Source of the DNA: Lentimicrobium sp.
GTDB taxonomy: Bacteria; Bacteroidota; Bacteroidia; Bacteroidales; Lentimicrobiaceae
Length of the DNA: 13,331 bases
Reading direction: 5' to 3'
Assembly (NCBI GenBank): GCA_013336205.1
Contig: JAAXUD010000024.1
Location: 1 to 13,331 of the forward strand
In this document: one piece after another, positions 1 through 7,243 of the stretch
How the letters are laid out: every line of letters begins with the position of its first letter
How positions within the stretch are numbered: the first letter of the stretch is position 1
Made by a program: the position numbers and the translations under genes
The notes under the pieces: model-generated
The model's input: the letters and a program-made list of their open reading frames with translations, nothing else
What the model was told of the DNA's origin: nothing
Database searches by the model: none

Positions 1-615
1 ATAGCTTATCATAAATTCATGACGTTTTTTGGCCATTTCCTTGCCGGTTGCGGTATTCATAAGGTCTTTGAGCAACAATAGTTTTTCATAGAAATGGTTC
101 AGGGTAGGAGCAGCACTGTTTTTATAGGTCTCCTTATCCATATTAAGAATTGGTGGAATACCGGGATTGTAAATCTCCCTGTTACGGTGGCCGCCGTAGT
201 TAAACGTTCTCGCTATGCCAATGGCACCCATTGCATCCAGCCGGTCAGCATCCTGAACTACCTGCAATTCCGTTGAATTGAATTTTTTAGTCTCCCTGCC
301 ACCTTTAAATGAAATGTTCTCAATAATTTTCCTGACATGAGCAATTGTAACATCTTCGACGTTAATCGATTTTAGGAAGTCTTCGGCCATTTGAGGCCCG
401 ATATTTTCATCGCCCCCATGAAATTTGGAATCAGCAATATCATGCAGCAATGCTGCAAGTTCAACAACCAGCCCGTCAACCTGTTCTGCTCCGGCAATTT
501 TCCGGGCTGTTTTCCATACCCGGTAAATGTGCCACCAGTCATGGCCCCCTTCAGCGCCTGAAAGGGTTTTTCTGACGTAAGCAGCTGTCAGATCAATTAG
601 TTGTGTGTTATTCAT
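1..615 (-). CDS. HD-domain metal-dependent phosphohydrolase (YedJ/YpgQ-like), 3' end outside window
   Basis: I read this gene directly from the minus strand. The frame is open from an ATG at 613-615 to the left edge, giving 205 codons. The N-terminus carries GHDWWHIYRV (residues 24-33), the first-histidine motif of the YedJ/YpgQ branch of HD hydrolases. LLHDIAD follows with the HD pair at H58/D59, and QDADRLDAMG holds the distal aspartate D124. H29, H58, D59 and D124 would form the metal site, so all expected ligands are present. The family is cytoplasmic, and characterised relatives hydrolyse nucleotides or phosphate esters; the substrate here cannot be told. Relatives are about 210-220 residues long, so only a few C-terminal residues should be missing. 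The gene lies 337 nt downstream of the racemase-like gene on the same strand and has a hexanucleotide tandem array just upstream of its start. Family certain, function general. Confidence 0.9.
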   Translation of the reverse strand, partial: MNNTQLIDLTAAYVRKTLSGAEGGHDWWHIYRVWKTARKIAGAEQVDGLVVELAALLHDIADSKFHGGDENIGPQMAEDFLKSINVEDVTIAHVRKIIENISFKGGRETKKFNSTELQVVQDADRLDAMGAIGIARTFNYGGHRNREIYNPGIPPILNMDKETYKNSAAPTLNHFYEKLLLLKDLMNTATGKEMAKKRHEFMISY

Positions 616-632
616 TAACTCGCTTTAAATCA

Positions 633-668
633 GGTTAAGGTTAAGGTTAAGGTTGAGGTTAAGGTTAA
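633..668. repeat. Short tandem repeat, six copies of GGTTAA
   Basis: Six consecutive hexamers are seen; the fourth (651-656) is GGTTGA and the other five are exact GGTTAA. On the coding strand of the HD gene it reads as TTAACC units and occupies roughly -18 to -53 from the start codon. That is where the 5' leader and promoter would normally lie. Copy-number change would shift spacing in 6-nt steps without touching the reading frame. Whether the array varies is unknown. Confidence 0.9.
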
Positions 669-784
669 GCATGCCCGCGTGAAGTGCGTTGGGTAAACCT
701 GGCAAATAAATTTCAATGGTTATATCAATATAGCCAGTCAGACAAGGATGAAGCTCAGGTTTAGGTTTGGATTGCCTTGCTGAA

Positions 785-817
785 AACCCGGTTAAATAAA
801 AGATTTGTTTAGCCGGT
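785..817 (-). terminator. Imperfect hairpin, possible weak terminator of the racemase-like gene
   Basis: The plus strand carries CCGGTTAAA at 788-796 and TTTAGCCGG at 808-816, complementary at 8 of 9 positions around an 11-nt loop. On the minus strand the hairpin is followed directly by TTTTC, a short T-run. It lies about 135 nt downstream of the racemase-like stop codon. The stem and T-run are seen; use as a terminator is inference, and the tail is short for an intrinsic terminator. Confidence 0.35.
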
Positions 818-952
818 CAATCAGGGTTAAAGACCTGGAATTTATCAAAGGAGCTGCTAAACCTTAGTCTCAATCTAATCAAGACATGGCAATGAAAATT
901 ATTCTCAAACGGCTTTAACAGCCACTGATTCTTAAACTTTGAAAAGTATCTT

Positions 953-2059
953 TTATCTAAAAGTTTCCTTGTAAACAGTTACTTTTTCAAGCATTTTCAT
1001 ATTTACGGCTACGCCAATTCCAGGCCCAGTCGGCACATCCATAGTTCCATCAGCATTTACAGTAAACTCCGGTTCTACAATATCTTCCTTATAGTAGCGC
1101 TTGCTGGCAGAAATATCGCCGGGCAGAATAAAGTTTGGTAGTGAAGCCAGTGCAACATTGCCTGCACGGCCAATGCCGGATTCAAGCATGCCACCATGCC
1201 ACACCGGAATATTCATTGACGCGCAGTAATCGTGTATAAGTTTTGATTCGGTGAAACCACCAACCCGGCCAGGTTTAATATTGATGATCCGGCAACTGTC
1301 AAGTTCAATGGCCGCGCGGGTATCATCAAGCGAATGTATGCTTTCATCAAGGCAGATAGGTGTCTTTAGCTCGCGTTGTAATTTTGAATGATCAAAAATA
1401 TCTTCATAGCCCAGCGGCTGCTCTATCAGCGACAAATTGTATTCATCCATTTTTTTAAATAGATTTATGTCGTCGAGTGTGTAGGCTGAATTGGCATCAA
1501 CCTGCAGCAAAAGGCCCGGAAACTCTTTTGTGAGGGCTTCAATAAACTGCATATCAAACCCCGGAGATATCTTGATTTTAATTCTTTTATATCCTTCGGC
1601 AAGGTATCCTTCTACTTTTTTAATTAGCTCAGGTACGGAGGATTGAATGCCAATGCTTACGCCAACATCGACCTTGTCTCTTGTACCGCCGAGCATTTTC
1701 GAAAGGGATATGTTTTGAGATTTGGCAAATGCATCCCAAAGAGCCGCTTCCAGTCCGGCTTTGGCCATCATATGTCCGCGTACTTTTGCATTCAGGGCTA
1801 TGGCCTCGGCTACATTTTTTAAATCTTTGCCCAGGATAGCGGGGATCAGAAAGTCCTTCAGTATATGCCAGGCTGTTTGCACTGTTTCGTAAGAGTAGAA
1901 GGGCGTTCCTTCGGCCACGCTTTCTCCCCAGCCGGTGACGCCATCTCCGTCAACCCTTACAATAATATGTTCTTCATCATATTCTGTTCCCATTGAGGTT
2001 ACAAAAGGGCTTACCAATTCCATCTTTATATGACGGAGTTCAACGCTTTCAATTCGCAT
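953..2059 (-). CDS. Enolase-superfamily N-succinylamino acid racemase / o-succinylbenzoate synthase-like enzyme
   Basis: This 368-residue protein has the muconate-lactonizing-enzyme fold: an N-terminal capping domain (about 1-125) and a TIM barrel (about 130-350). Every catalytic landmark of the NAAAR/NSAR-OSBS group is visible. These are the KxK pair K161/K163, metal ligands D188 (VDAN), E213 (IEQP) and D238 (CLDES), and the second-face lysine K262 in NIKPGRVGG. HGGMLESGIGRA (288-299) and LPGDISAS also match that group closely. Known members racemise N-acyl or N-succinyl amino acids and/or dehydrate SHCHC to o-succinylbenzoate in menaquinone synthesis; many do both. No men genes are nearby. 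The gene starts 21 nt after a secreted M14 carboxypeptidase, probably in the same transcript, so an amino acid or peptide role is at least as likely as MenC. Group assignment strong, substrate open. Confidence 0.88.
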   Translation of the reverse strand: MRIESVELRHIKMELVSPFVTSMGTEYDEEHIIVRVDGDGVTGWGESVAEGTPFYSYETVQTAWHILKDFLIPAILGKDLKNVAEAIALNAKVRGHMMAKAGLEAALWDAFAKSQNISLSKMLGGTRDKVDVGVSIGIQSSVPELIKKVEGYLAEGYKRIKIKISPGFDMQFIEALTKEFPGLLLQVDANSAYTLDDINLFKKMDEYNLSLIEQPLGYEDIFDHSKLQRELKTPICLDESIHSLDDTRAAIELDSCRIINIKPGRVGGFTESKLIHDYCASMNIPVWHGGMLESGIGRAGNVALASLPNFILPGDISASKRYYKEDIVEPEFTVNADGTMDVPTGPGIGVAVNMKMLEKVTVYKETFR

Positions 2060-2080
2060 AGCTTTTAATATTTAAGGTGA

Positions 2081-3577
2081 TTATTGTTTTGTTACTCTGA
2101 GAATAGGGTAGGCTTCCCCTGGTTTTATCATCTGACCATATTGCTCATAGGTAACCAACCCAAGCATAGATTTTGGCTCCAGGGCAATTACAGCCAGATT
2201 TCCCTTCAATTGCCCTGTTTTAACAAACATATATTGCCCTGTTAACTCAGATACCTGAATATTTTTTGTTTTTACTGTTGGATCAATTATGATATCCCCT
2301 TCAAAATCAATTGAATCAAGCTGTTGAATGAAATACTGTTCAATAATGTCAGTTGAGACTGGCTCGTAGTCTGTTAATTGCAAGCCTTGCCTCTCTGCCC
2401 ATGCTGTAATTTCAGTCAATTCAGCCGGGATCAGATATCCGGTAGGCTTTTTCACATCGGTAAGTGAGGTAACCAAAGGCCTGTAATCAATTATTTCAAC
2501 TACTGAATCGTGACCAGATTTGTATGAATAAACCGGCAGTTGTAAAGTCTGACCATTGGGTGAGTGTTCAGCCTGTATGGAAACCAATGGATTGGCTTTG
2601 CCATCAGAAAGTTGCTGCCTTTCTCTGTGCACCATTTTAAAAATAATATATTCATTCTGATAAATAAACTCGAGCAGGCCGCGCATTCCTGTCATTTGGC
2701 CTTTCGCCCTTTTTCCCAGGTTTTCTGTGAAATTATCTTTCCCGTTCATGCCTTCCTGTATAAAGGAAAAGGTATTCTGAACCCCAAAACTCTGCCGTCC
2801 GTCGTTGATGTCGAAGGTGCTGTGTCTTGTATAGCCCTGCCCGGGAAGATCACCCGGACAATAAACAAAACTCGTGAAGTCTCTGCTTTTGAGGTAGTTT
2901 AGTAAAAAGGGCAATGCATTGTTGGTGGAAAAATTTCTGATTTCCTTTGCGACATTCAGATTAGTGGTGGTGCCCAGCGTTACTTCCGAATTTTTACGGA
3001 AACCGGCCATCTCCCATTCTTTGCTGTAGGGCGAGTATTCATGAACATCCAAAGTTGCTTCAAACTGATATTTGTCAAAAAAACCATGCAGCGCTTTTGT
3101 CTCTGGTTCAGTCAGGATCAGGTGATTGCGGTTGAGGTCTGCATTATTGGCATTCCTCCTTTTATTGACCTCCGAACCATCAGGATTAACCTGTGGAATC
3201 AGCGCCAGGTCAATGCGATTAAATAAATATTGATTTTCTGGTTTTAGTAATTCGCGGGCCAGCAACAGGGCGCCTTCTTTGCCCGATTGTTCATTACCAT
3301 GTTGCTGAGCGAAGATCAATACCTTGATTTTTGTGTTATCGCTGCCAAAGATGCCGGAAGAGTATTTTAAAGCGTAAATGTTCCGACCTTCAGAAGACTG
3401 ACCAATTACTTCCGTGTTGATAAGGCTGCTTATACTATCAAGTTGATAAATAAACCCCTTCAGTTCATTGTAGGTTGTGATTTTGGTGAATCCCGTTTTT
3501 TCAGAAGGGGTGAGGTTCTCCTGGGAGAAAAGGCTGACTGTATACAATAATAGAACTGTAAGAAATAGTTTTGACAT
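2081..3577 (-). CDS. Secreted M14-family zinc carboxypeptidase
   Basis: The 498-residue product begins with a hydrophobic signal peptide (about residues 1-18, cleavage near LFS/QE), so it acts in the periplasm or outside the cell. The M14 catalytic domain covers about 35-310. H93 and E96 in QQHGNEQSGKEG are the first two zinc ligands and H179 in DVHEY is the third. LNRNH (148-152) supplies the substrate-binding Asn-Arg, and E275 in FIQEG is a candidate catalytic glutamate. The remaining C-terminal region of about 190 residues has no family I recognise and is not a T9SS sorting domain. The family removes C-terminal residues from peptides, including cell-wall peptides in some branches; the preference here is unknown. 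A consensus -7 box lies upstream (3626-3633), and the racemase-like gene follows after 21 nt. Confidence 0.9.
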   Translation of the reverse strand: MSKLFLTVLLLYTVSLFSQENLTPSEKTGFTKITTYNELKGFIYQLDSISSLINTEVIGQSSEGRNIYALKYSSGIFGSDNTKIKVLIFAQQHGNEQSGKEGALLLARELLKPENQYLFNRIDLALIPQVNPDGSEVNKRRNANNADLNRNHLILTEPETKALHGFFDKYQFEATLDVHEYSPYSKEWEMAGFRKNSEVTLGTTTNLNVAKEIRNFSTNNALPFLLNYLKSRDFTSFVYCPGDLPGQGYTRHSTFDINDGRQSFGVQNTFSFIQEGMNGKDNFTENLGKRAKGQMTGMRGLLEFIYQNEYIIFKMVHRERQQLSDGKANPLVSIQAEHSPNGQTLQLPVYSYKSGHDSVVEIIDYRPLVTSLTDVKKPTGYLIPAELTEITAWAERQGLQLTDYEPVSTDIIEQYFIQQLDSIDFEGDIIIDPTVKTKNIQVSELTGQYMFVKTGQLKGNLAVIALEPKSMLGLVTYEQYGQMIKPGEAYPILRVTKQ

Positions 3578-3625
3578 AAAGACACGTATTTAAAGAAGTC
3601 TTGCCTGATGGCTGACTGTCTATTG

Positions 3626-3633
3626 CAAATGTA
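3626..3633 (-). promoter_or_regulatory. Candidate Bacteroidota -7 promoter element of the M14 peptidase unit
   Basis: On the minus strand the bases read TACATTTG, an exact match to the Bacteroidota -7 consensus TAnnTTTG, 48 nt upstream of the M14 start codon and just past the folE terminator. I see no good TTG at the usual 19-21 nt spacing for the -33 element, so the assignment rests on the -7 box and its position. Confidence 0.5.
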
Positions 3634-3646
3634 TATGTTTGAAATG

Positions 3647-3686
3647 AAAAAAGACAGAACAATCTTCTTTCGAAGAAAATTCTGTC
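3647..3686 (-). terminator. Intrinsic terminator after folE
   Basis: On the minus strand a 7-bp outer stem (arms 3680-3686 and 3653-3659, GACAGAA/TTCTGTC on the plus strand) encloses a second 5-bp stem (3672-3676 with 3663-3667) around a 4-nt loop. It is followed immediately by six T residues (3652-3647). It begins 28 nt after the folE stop codon. Paired stem plus T-tract fits Rho-independent termination of the pterin unit and separates it from the M14 unit on the same strand. Confidence 0.8.
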
Positions 3687-3713
3687 CTATAAGCATATTG
3701 GATTGACTTTTTT

Positions 3714-4373
3714 CTAATGCAACCTGGAACCAATCAGGTGGATAAACTCAGCCCTGGTTTTATCAACCAGAAAAGCGCCCGTAAAATCAGAAGTTGTGGT
3801 AACTGAGTTTTGTTTTTGTATGCCCCTCATACTCATACACATGTGCTGGGCTTCAATTACTACTGCTACGCCCAGCGGTTTTAATGTGTTTTGAATGCAC
3901 TCTTTTATCTGAGTCGTTAAACGTTCCTGTACCTGAAGCCGGCGCGCAAAAGCATCAACAACCCTTGGAATCTTACTCAGACCCACAATATGTCCGTTTG
4001 GGATGTAAGCGACGTGCGCCCTGCCAAAGAAGGGAATCATATGGTGCTCGCACATTGAATAGACCTCAATGTCTTTAACCAGCACCATTTGACGGTAGTC
4101 CTCCTTAAACATGGCTGAGCGGAGAATTTCCTCGGGTTTCAGGTCGTAGCCATGTGTTAAAAACTGCATAGCTTTGGCAACCCTTTCCGGTGTTTTTTCA
4201 AGCCCCTCACGGTCGGGATCTTCGCCGATCAGTTTCAGGATTTCACGGTAGTGAGTTGCCAGCTTCCTGATCGTTTTTACATTATACAGATCCCGTTTCT
4301 GATAACCGTCTTTGATTTCGTAATCATCCATCATGTTTTCGATGATCATATCTTTTACTATTTCACTGCTCAT
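3714..4373 (-). CDS. folE: GTP cyclohydrolase I
   Basis: The 219-residue protein matches FolE over its full length. It is a cytoplasmic zinc enzyme that converts GTP to 7,8-dihydroneopterin triphosphate, the entry step to folate, tetrahydropterins and queuosine-type deazapurines. The [15 protein letters not shown] block (54-68) and [11 protein letters not shown] (107-117) are classic family signatures. Zinc ligands C108, H111 and C179 are present, as are the catalytic histidines H110 and H177 in QHMCMSMRG. The C-terminal SR closes the usual length, while about 30 N-terminal residues are a variable extension. It lies 21 nt downstream of the PTPS-family gene and ends before an intrinsic terminator, so the two form a short pterin operon. 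Confidence 0.97.
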   Translation of the reverse strand: MSSEIVKDMIIENMMDDYEIKDGYQKRDLYNVKTIRKLATHYREILKLIGEDPDREGLEKTPERVAKAMQFLTHGYDLKPEEILRSAMFKEDYRQMVLVKDIEVYSMCEHHMIPFFGRAHVAYIPNGHIVGLSKIPRVVDAFARRLQVQERLTTQIKECIQNTLKPLGVAVVIEAQHMCMSMRGIQKQNSVTTTSDFTGAFLVDKTRAEFIHLIGSRLH

Positions 4374-4394
4374 AATAAATTTTTTTATGGTTTG

Positions 4395-4808
4395 TTAATT
4401 ACCAAAGTATTCCACAAAATTTCTTTCAGTTTCGAAAAGTTTAACACAATGCAAGGTAGCACCTGTAACCGAAACCGGTTCGACCAGTTGTTCCCATATT
4501 GCAATCGCTATATTTTCTGCTGACGCCAGTTTACCTGCCATAAAATCGACCTCAAGATTTATATTCTTGTGATCAAGTTTATTGACAACCAGTTCGTTAA
4601 TAACCTTGCTGAGATCTTTTAGATTTATTAAAAATCCGGTTTCAGGGTCTACTTCTCCTTTAATTGTAACAAACAACTCGTAGTTATGCCCGTGCCAGTT
4701 TGGATTTGAGCACTTGCCGAAAACCTCCAGATTTTTCTCATCACTAAATTCAGCTCTGAATAGTCTGTGGGCCGCATTAAAATGTTCCTTCCGGGTAATG
4801 TAAATCAT
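4395..4808 (-). CDS. 6-pyruvoyl-tetrahydropterin synthase / 6-carboxytetrahydropterin synthase family protein
   Basis: The 137-residue protein belongs to the PTPS/QueD family (COG0720), homo-oligomeric zinc enzymes acting on dihydroneopterin triphosphate, the FolE product. The zinc histidines are H14 (NAAHRL), H39 and H41 (WHGHNY). The catalytic cysteine is C33, D79/H80 in KLDHKN form the proton relay, and E126 in FETERN should bind the pterin ring. The cysteine-to-HGH spacing is C-x5-HGH, and the ETERN block resembles the ETDNN of animal PTPS. As I recall the family subdivision, QueD proteins have C-x3-HGH and usually ETPTS or ESPTS. I therefore favour a pyruvoyl-tetrahydropterin-type activity, though many Bacteroidota homologues are labelled queD by default. 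It is the first gene of the unit with folE. Family sure, reaction not. Confidence 0.85.
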   Translation of the reverse strand: MIYITRKEHFNAAHRLFRAEFSDEKNLEVFGKCSNPNWHGHNYELFVTIKGEVDPETGFLINLKDLSKVINELVVNKLDHKNINLEVDFMAGKLASAENIAIAIWEQLVEPVSVTGATLHCVKLFETERNFVEYFGN

Positions 4809-5146
4809 GGTATTGTCAATTGATATTCAAAGTTAAGCTTTATTGTTGAAAGGAAAGCTTTGGTATTAATTTTTGTTTGTTTAATCAAATTACAAAAATA
4901 TTAAACAGAATATTCTTTTAAATGTTTCGGAAACTTGCAATTTAATGTGTAAAAATGCATTTATGTAATGGCTGAAGCGACGACTCCTGATAGTGGCTGT
5001 ATCTTTTCTTTGGTAACATTACTTACTTTTATTTTTTAATGCTGTCAATTTGGATTTTTATAACCTGATTAATATATTTGTAGTTAAGCAGGCTGTAAAG
5101 AAATTGGTTTTGGAGATGCCTGAATTTAAAGTTCAAAACCTTCCTT
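4809..5146. other. Divergent intergenic region between the pterin unit and the propeller protein gene
   Basis: These 338 bases are AT-rich and I see no gene in them. The plus-strand promoter of the propeller gene is listed separately. On the minus strand TAACTTTG (4835 to 4828) matches the -7 consensus but lies only 19 nt from the pterin synthase start. TATTTTTG (4900 to 4893) is a second candidate. Neither has a clear TTG at the right spacing. A perfect 7-bp inverted repeat, AAGCTTT at 4835-4841 with AAAGCTT at 4854-4860, overlaps the first candidate. Confidence 0.55.
5049..5080 (+). promoter_or_regulatory. Bacteroidota-type promoter of the T9SS cargo gene
   Basis: TTTG at 5049-5052 and TATATTTG at 5073-5080 are separated by 20 nt, an almost ideal -33/-7 pair for the Bacteroidota primary sigma factor (TTG, 19-21 nt, TAnnTTTG). 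Transcription would begin near 5086, leaving a leader of about 60 nt before the ATG at 5147. This is the best promoter match in the window. Confidence 0.75.
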
Positions 5147-7243
5147 ATGAAAAAGCTGTCAATATTTATCTTTCTGACTATAGTTCATCTCGGATTAACC
5201 GGCCAGAACTGGCAAACACTCACTTCCGCAAGTGCACTGAATTCAATCGCTTTCATTGACGACATGATCGGGTTTATCGTGGGCGATGGCGGCACAGTTA
5301 TGAAAACATCAGATGGCGGAAACACATGGACCAGAATCAATTCAGGTACAAATAAAAATCTTACAACCATTTGTTTTACTGATGACTCAACTGGCTACGC
5401 ACTTGGACAATGTATTATTAAAACTACCAACGGAGGAAAAACATGGAAAACACTTCCGGTCGAAGTCAACGATCTGATACTTTCAGCCTCATTTACCGAT
5501 TCATTGCATGGTTATGCGACATTGCGATTCGAAACAAAATATTTAAAAACTGAGGATGGCGGGGAAAACTGGACATACAGTTCTTTTGAGGGTTATCCCC
5601 TGAATTCCGGAAATTATATAAACGCCATTCAGTTTACCGATAAAGATCATGGTTATGTACTTGGAGGTCAGTTAGAAGTAAGCAGTTTTATCCTTGAAAC
5701 ATTTGACGGAGGTCTCTCCTGGCAGCAACACTTTATACGAAACGGGGCTTACTGTGTGAGATTCTATTCTTTACAATTTGTTAATGATTCAATTGGTTAT
5801 TCTTCTGGTGAAAACGGAGAATTGTACAAAACATCCAACGGAGGTAATGATTGGTTCAAGCTTTCCTGCGAAAGCAATGATGACTTATATGCCTTGTACT
5901 TTCTTAATCCTGAATATGGTTTTGCCACCGGTAGTTCAGGGACTATTTTGAAAACCACAAATGGAGGACAGCAATGGGAAAAGTTGTTTGCAAACACAAA
6001 TTCAACTCTTTTTAGTGTTTATTTTAGTGATGAGAATATTGGATTCGCTGTCGGCAGCGGTAATACTATTTTACAGACCACAGATGGAGGTATCAATTGT
6101 ATAGTAAAACAAACATTTGGAGATTACTACTTTAATGCTGTCGATTTCCCGGAGGATAATACCGGATACATTGCAGGTAATGGCGGTATTATAAAAAAAA
6201 CGATTGATGGTGGAGTAACATGGGAAACGCAGCAAGCCTGGACATCAAAAGACCTTCATAGCATTTTCTGTATTGATAAAAACAAAGTGTTTATCGCTGG
6301 TAATAATGGAACCATCCTTAAAACCACTGATGGATTTGGTTGGTTTACAATGAACTCGGGTACAACAAAAAAATTACATTCCATCTTCTTTCTGGATAAT
6401 GACAAAGGGTATGCAGTTGGTGAGGATGGAATAGTTTTAATGACAAATAATGCCGGGATTGACTGGTCAACTCAATCCTCGGGAACCTCTTTTACATTGA
6501 ATGATGTTTTTTTTGTTGACCAGAATACCGGATATATTGTTGGAGAATATAATTCCCCATCTATGGATATTATACTCAAAACGCTTGATGGAGGGTTAAA
6601 CTGGACAACCATAAGTTCGATGCACAACAGAAGTTTATTTTCGGTAGAATTTATAGGCCCTTTGAATGGTTTTGCTGTTGGACTAACTTACAACGATATT
6701 TCCAGGGGCCTCATCTGGAAAACCACGGAAGGAGGAAATCAATGGGTTGAATACAACACAAGTTCAGGTGATTATTTACTTGAAGCTGATTTTATTGACA
6801 ACAGTATTGGTTATGCAGTTGGTTATGATGGCACAATACTAAAAACCACTGACGGAGGAATACACTGGGAACAACAATACTCAGGAACTAATGCAATACT
6901 GACTTCGGTTTCTTTTGTGAATGAGTCGGTTGGATATGCGGTTGGTAATCATGGAATCATTCTCAAAGCTACAAATACCGGTGGAAACGGTTTTGATACA
7001 ACTACAGTTGATTTATTCAGGTTATTCCCTAATCCGGTGAGTAATACTATAGTAATTGTTTTAGCAACGCCTCCGAAAAGTGGTACTTTGGCTATTTATA
7101 ACATTAATGGACAGGAAATGGCTAAAAAACAGCTTATTGATTTGAAAACCACTATCAACATTAATAATTACCCGCCAGGGATGTATATGATAAAAGTTGT
7201 TTCAGACAATATGGCTTCTGTTAAAAAATTCATTAAGCTCTGA
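5147..7243 (+). CDS. Secreted Ycf48-like beta-propeller repeat protein with T9SS type A sorting domain
   Basis: The 698-residue protein has a Sec signal peptide (about 1-19, cleavage near LTG/QN). About 14 repeats of 40-50 residues follow, built on a GYAVG-x-GTILKTTDGGxxW pattern. The KTTDGG cores fall near residues 53, 92, 134, 184, 228, 269, 310, 351, 392, 432, 479, 525, 566 and 607. This is the Ycf48/BNR-like propeller family, named from a photosystem II assembly factor, but in heterotrophic Bacteroidota such proteins are usually surface or secreted proteins. Fourteen repeats would suit two seven-bladed propellers. Residues about 622-698 are a T9SS type A C-terminal domain with LFPNPVSN, IYNINGQ and YPPGMYMIKV, so it should cross the outer membrane by T9SS. 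It has its own promoter and stands alone. Ligand and role are unknown. Confidence 0.9.
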   Translation: MKKLSIFIFLTIVHLGLTGQNWQTLTSASALNSIAFIDDMIGFIVGDGGTVMKTSDGGNTWTRINSGTNKNLTTICFTDDSTGYALGQCIIKTTNGGKTWKTLPVEVNDLILSASFTDSLHGYATLRFETKYLKTEDGGENWTYSSFEGYPLNSGNYINAIQFTDKDHGYVLGGQLEVSSFILETFDGGLSWQQHFIRNGAYCVRFYSLQFVNDSIGYSSGENGELYKTSNGGNDWFKLSCESNDDLYALYFLNPEYGFATGSSGTILKTTNGGQQWEKLFANTNSTLFSVYFSDENIGFAVGSGNTILQTTDGGINCIVKQTFGDYYFNAVDFPEDNTGYIAGNGGIIKKTIDGGVTWETQQAWTSKDLHSIFCIDKNKVFIAGNNGTILKTTDGFGWFTMNSGTTKKLHSIFFLDNDKGYAVGEDGIVLMTNNAGIDWSTQSSGTSFTLNDVFFVDQNTGYIVGEYNSPSMDIILKTLDGGLNWTTISSMHNRSLFSVEFIGPLNGFAVGLTYNDISRGLIWKTTEGGNQWVEYNTSSGDYLLEADFIDNSIGYAVGYDGTILKTTDGGIHWEQQYSGTNAILTSVSFVNESVGYAVGNHGIILKATNTGGNGFDTTTVDLFRLFPNPVSNTIVIVLATPPKSGTLAIYNINGQEMAKKQLIDLKTTININNYPPGMYMIKVVSDNMASVKKFIKL

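Larger units (their letters stand above)
616..952. other. Intergenic region between the racemase-like gene and the HD hydrolase gene
   Basis: I see no gene in these 337 bases. They hold a GGTTAA hexamer array at 633-668 and an imperfect inverted repeat at 785-817, both listed separately. No exact TAnnTTTG promoter element is visible on the minus strand ahead of the HD gene. The HD gene is therefore either transcribed by read-through from the upstream unit or uses a promoter that departs from the Bacteroidota consensus. A weak small hairpin, GGCT/AGCC, lies at 911-923 just past the racemase gene. Confidence 0.6.

Noticed and set aside
94..276. Plus-strand open frame of 60 codons
   Set aside because: It lies wholly opposite the HD hydrolase gene, whose conserved motifs are read on the minus strand.
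633..668. Hexamer array as a CRISPR or telomere-like element
   Set aside because: Units are 6 nt with no spacers, so it is not a CRISPR; it is a short internal array beside a gene, not a replicon end.
2564..3226. Two plus-strand open frames inside the M14 gene
   Set aside because: They are antisense to well-conserved peptidase sequence and show no family features.
3460..3696. Minus-strand open frame of 78 codons overlapping the M14 start and the folE terminator
   Set aside because: It is out of frame with the M14 signal peptide, crosses the terminator hairpin and promoter candidate, and has no recognisable protein pattern.
5050..5259. Plus-strand open frame of 69 codons over the cargo gene start
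   Set aside because: It begins inside the promoter region and overlaps the signal peptide of the real gene in another frame.
5147..7243. Photosystem II assembly factor as the role of the Ycf48-like protein
   Set aside because: The Ycf48 name comes from repeat similarity; the signal peptide and T9SS sorting domain in a Bacteroidota genome argue for a secreted surface protein, and no photosynthesis genes are present.
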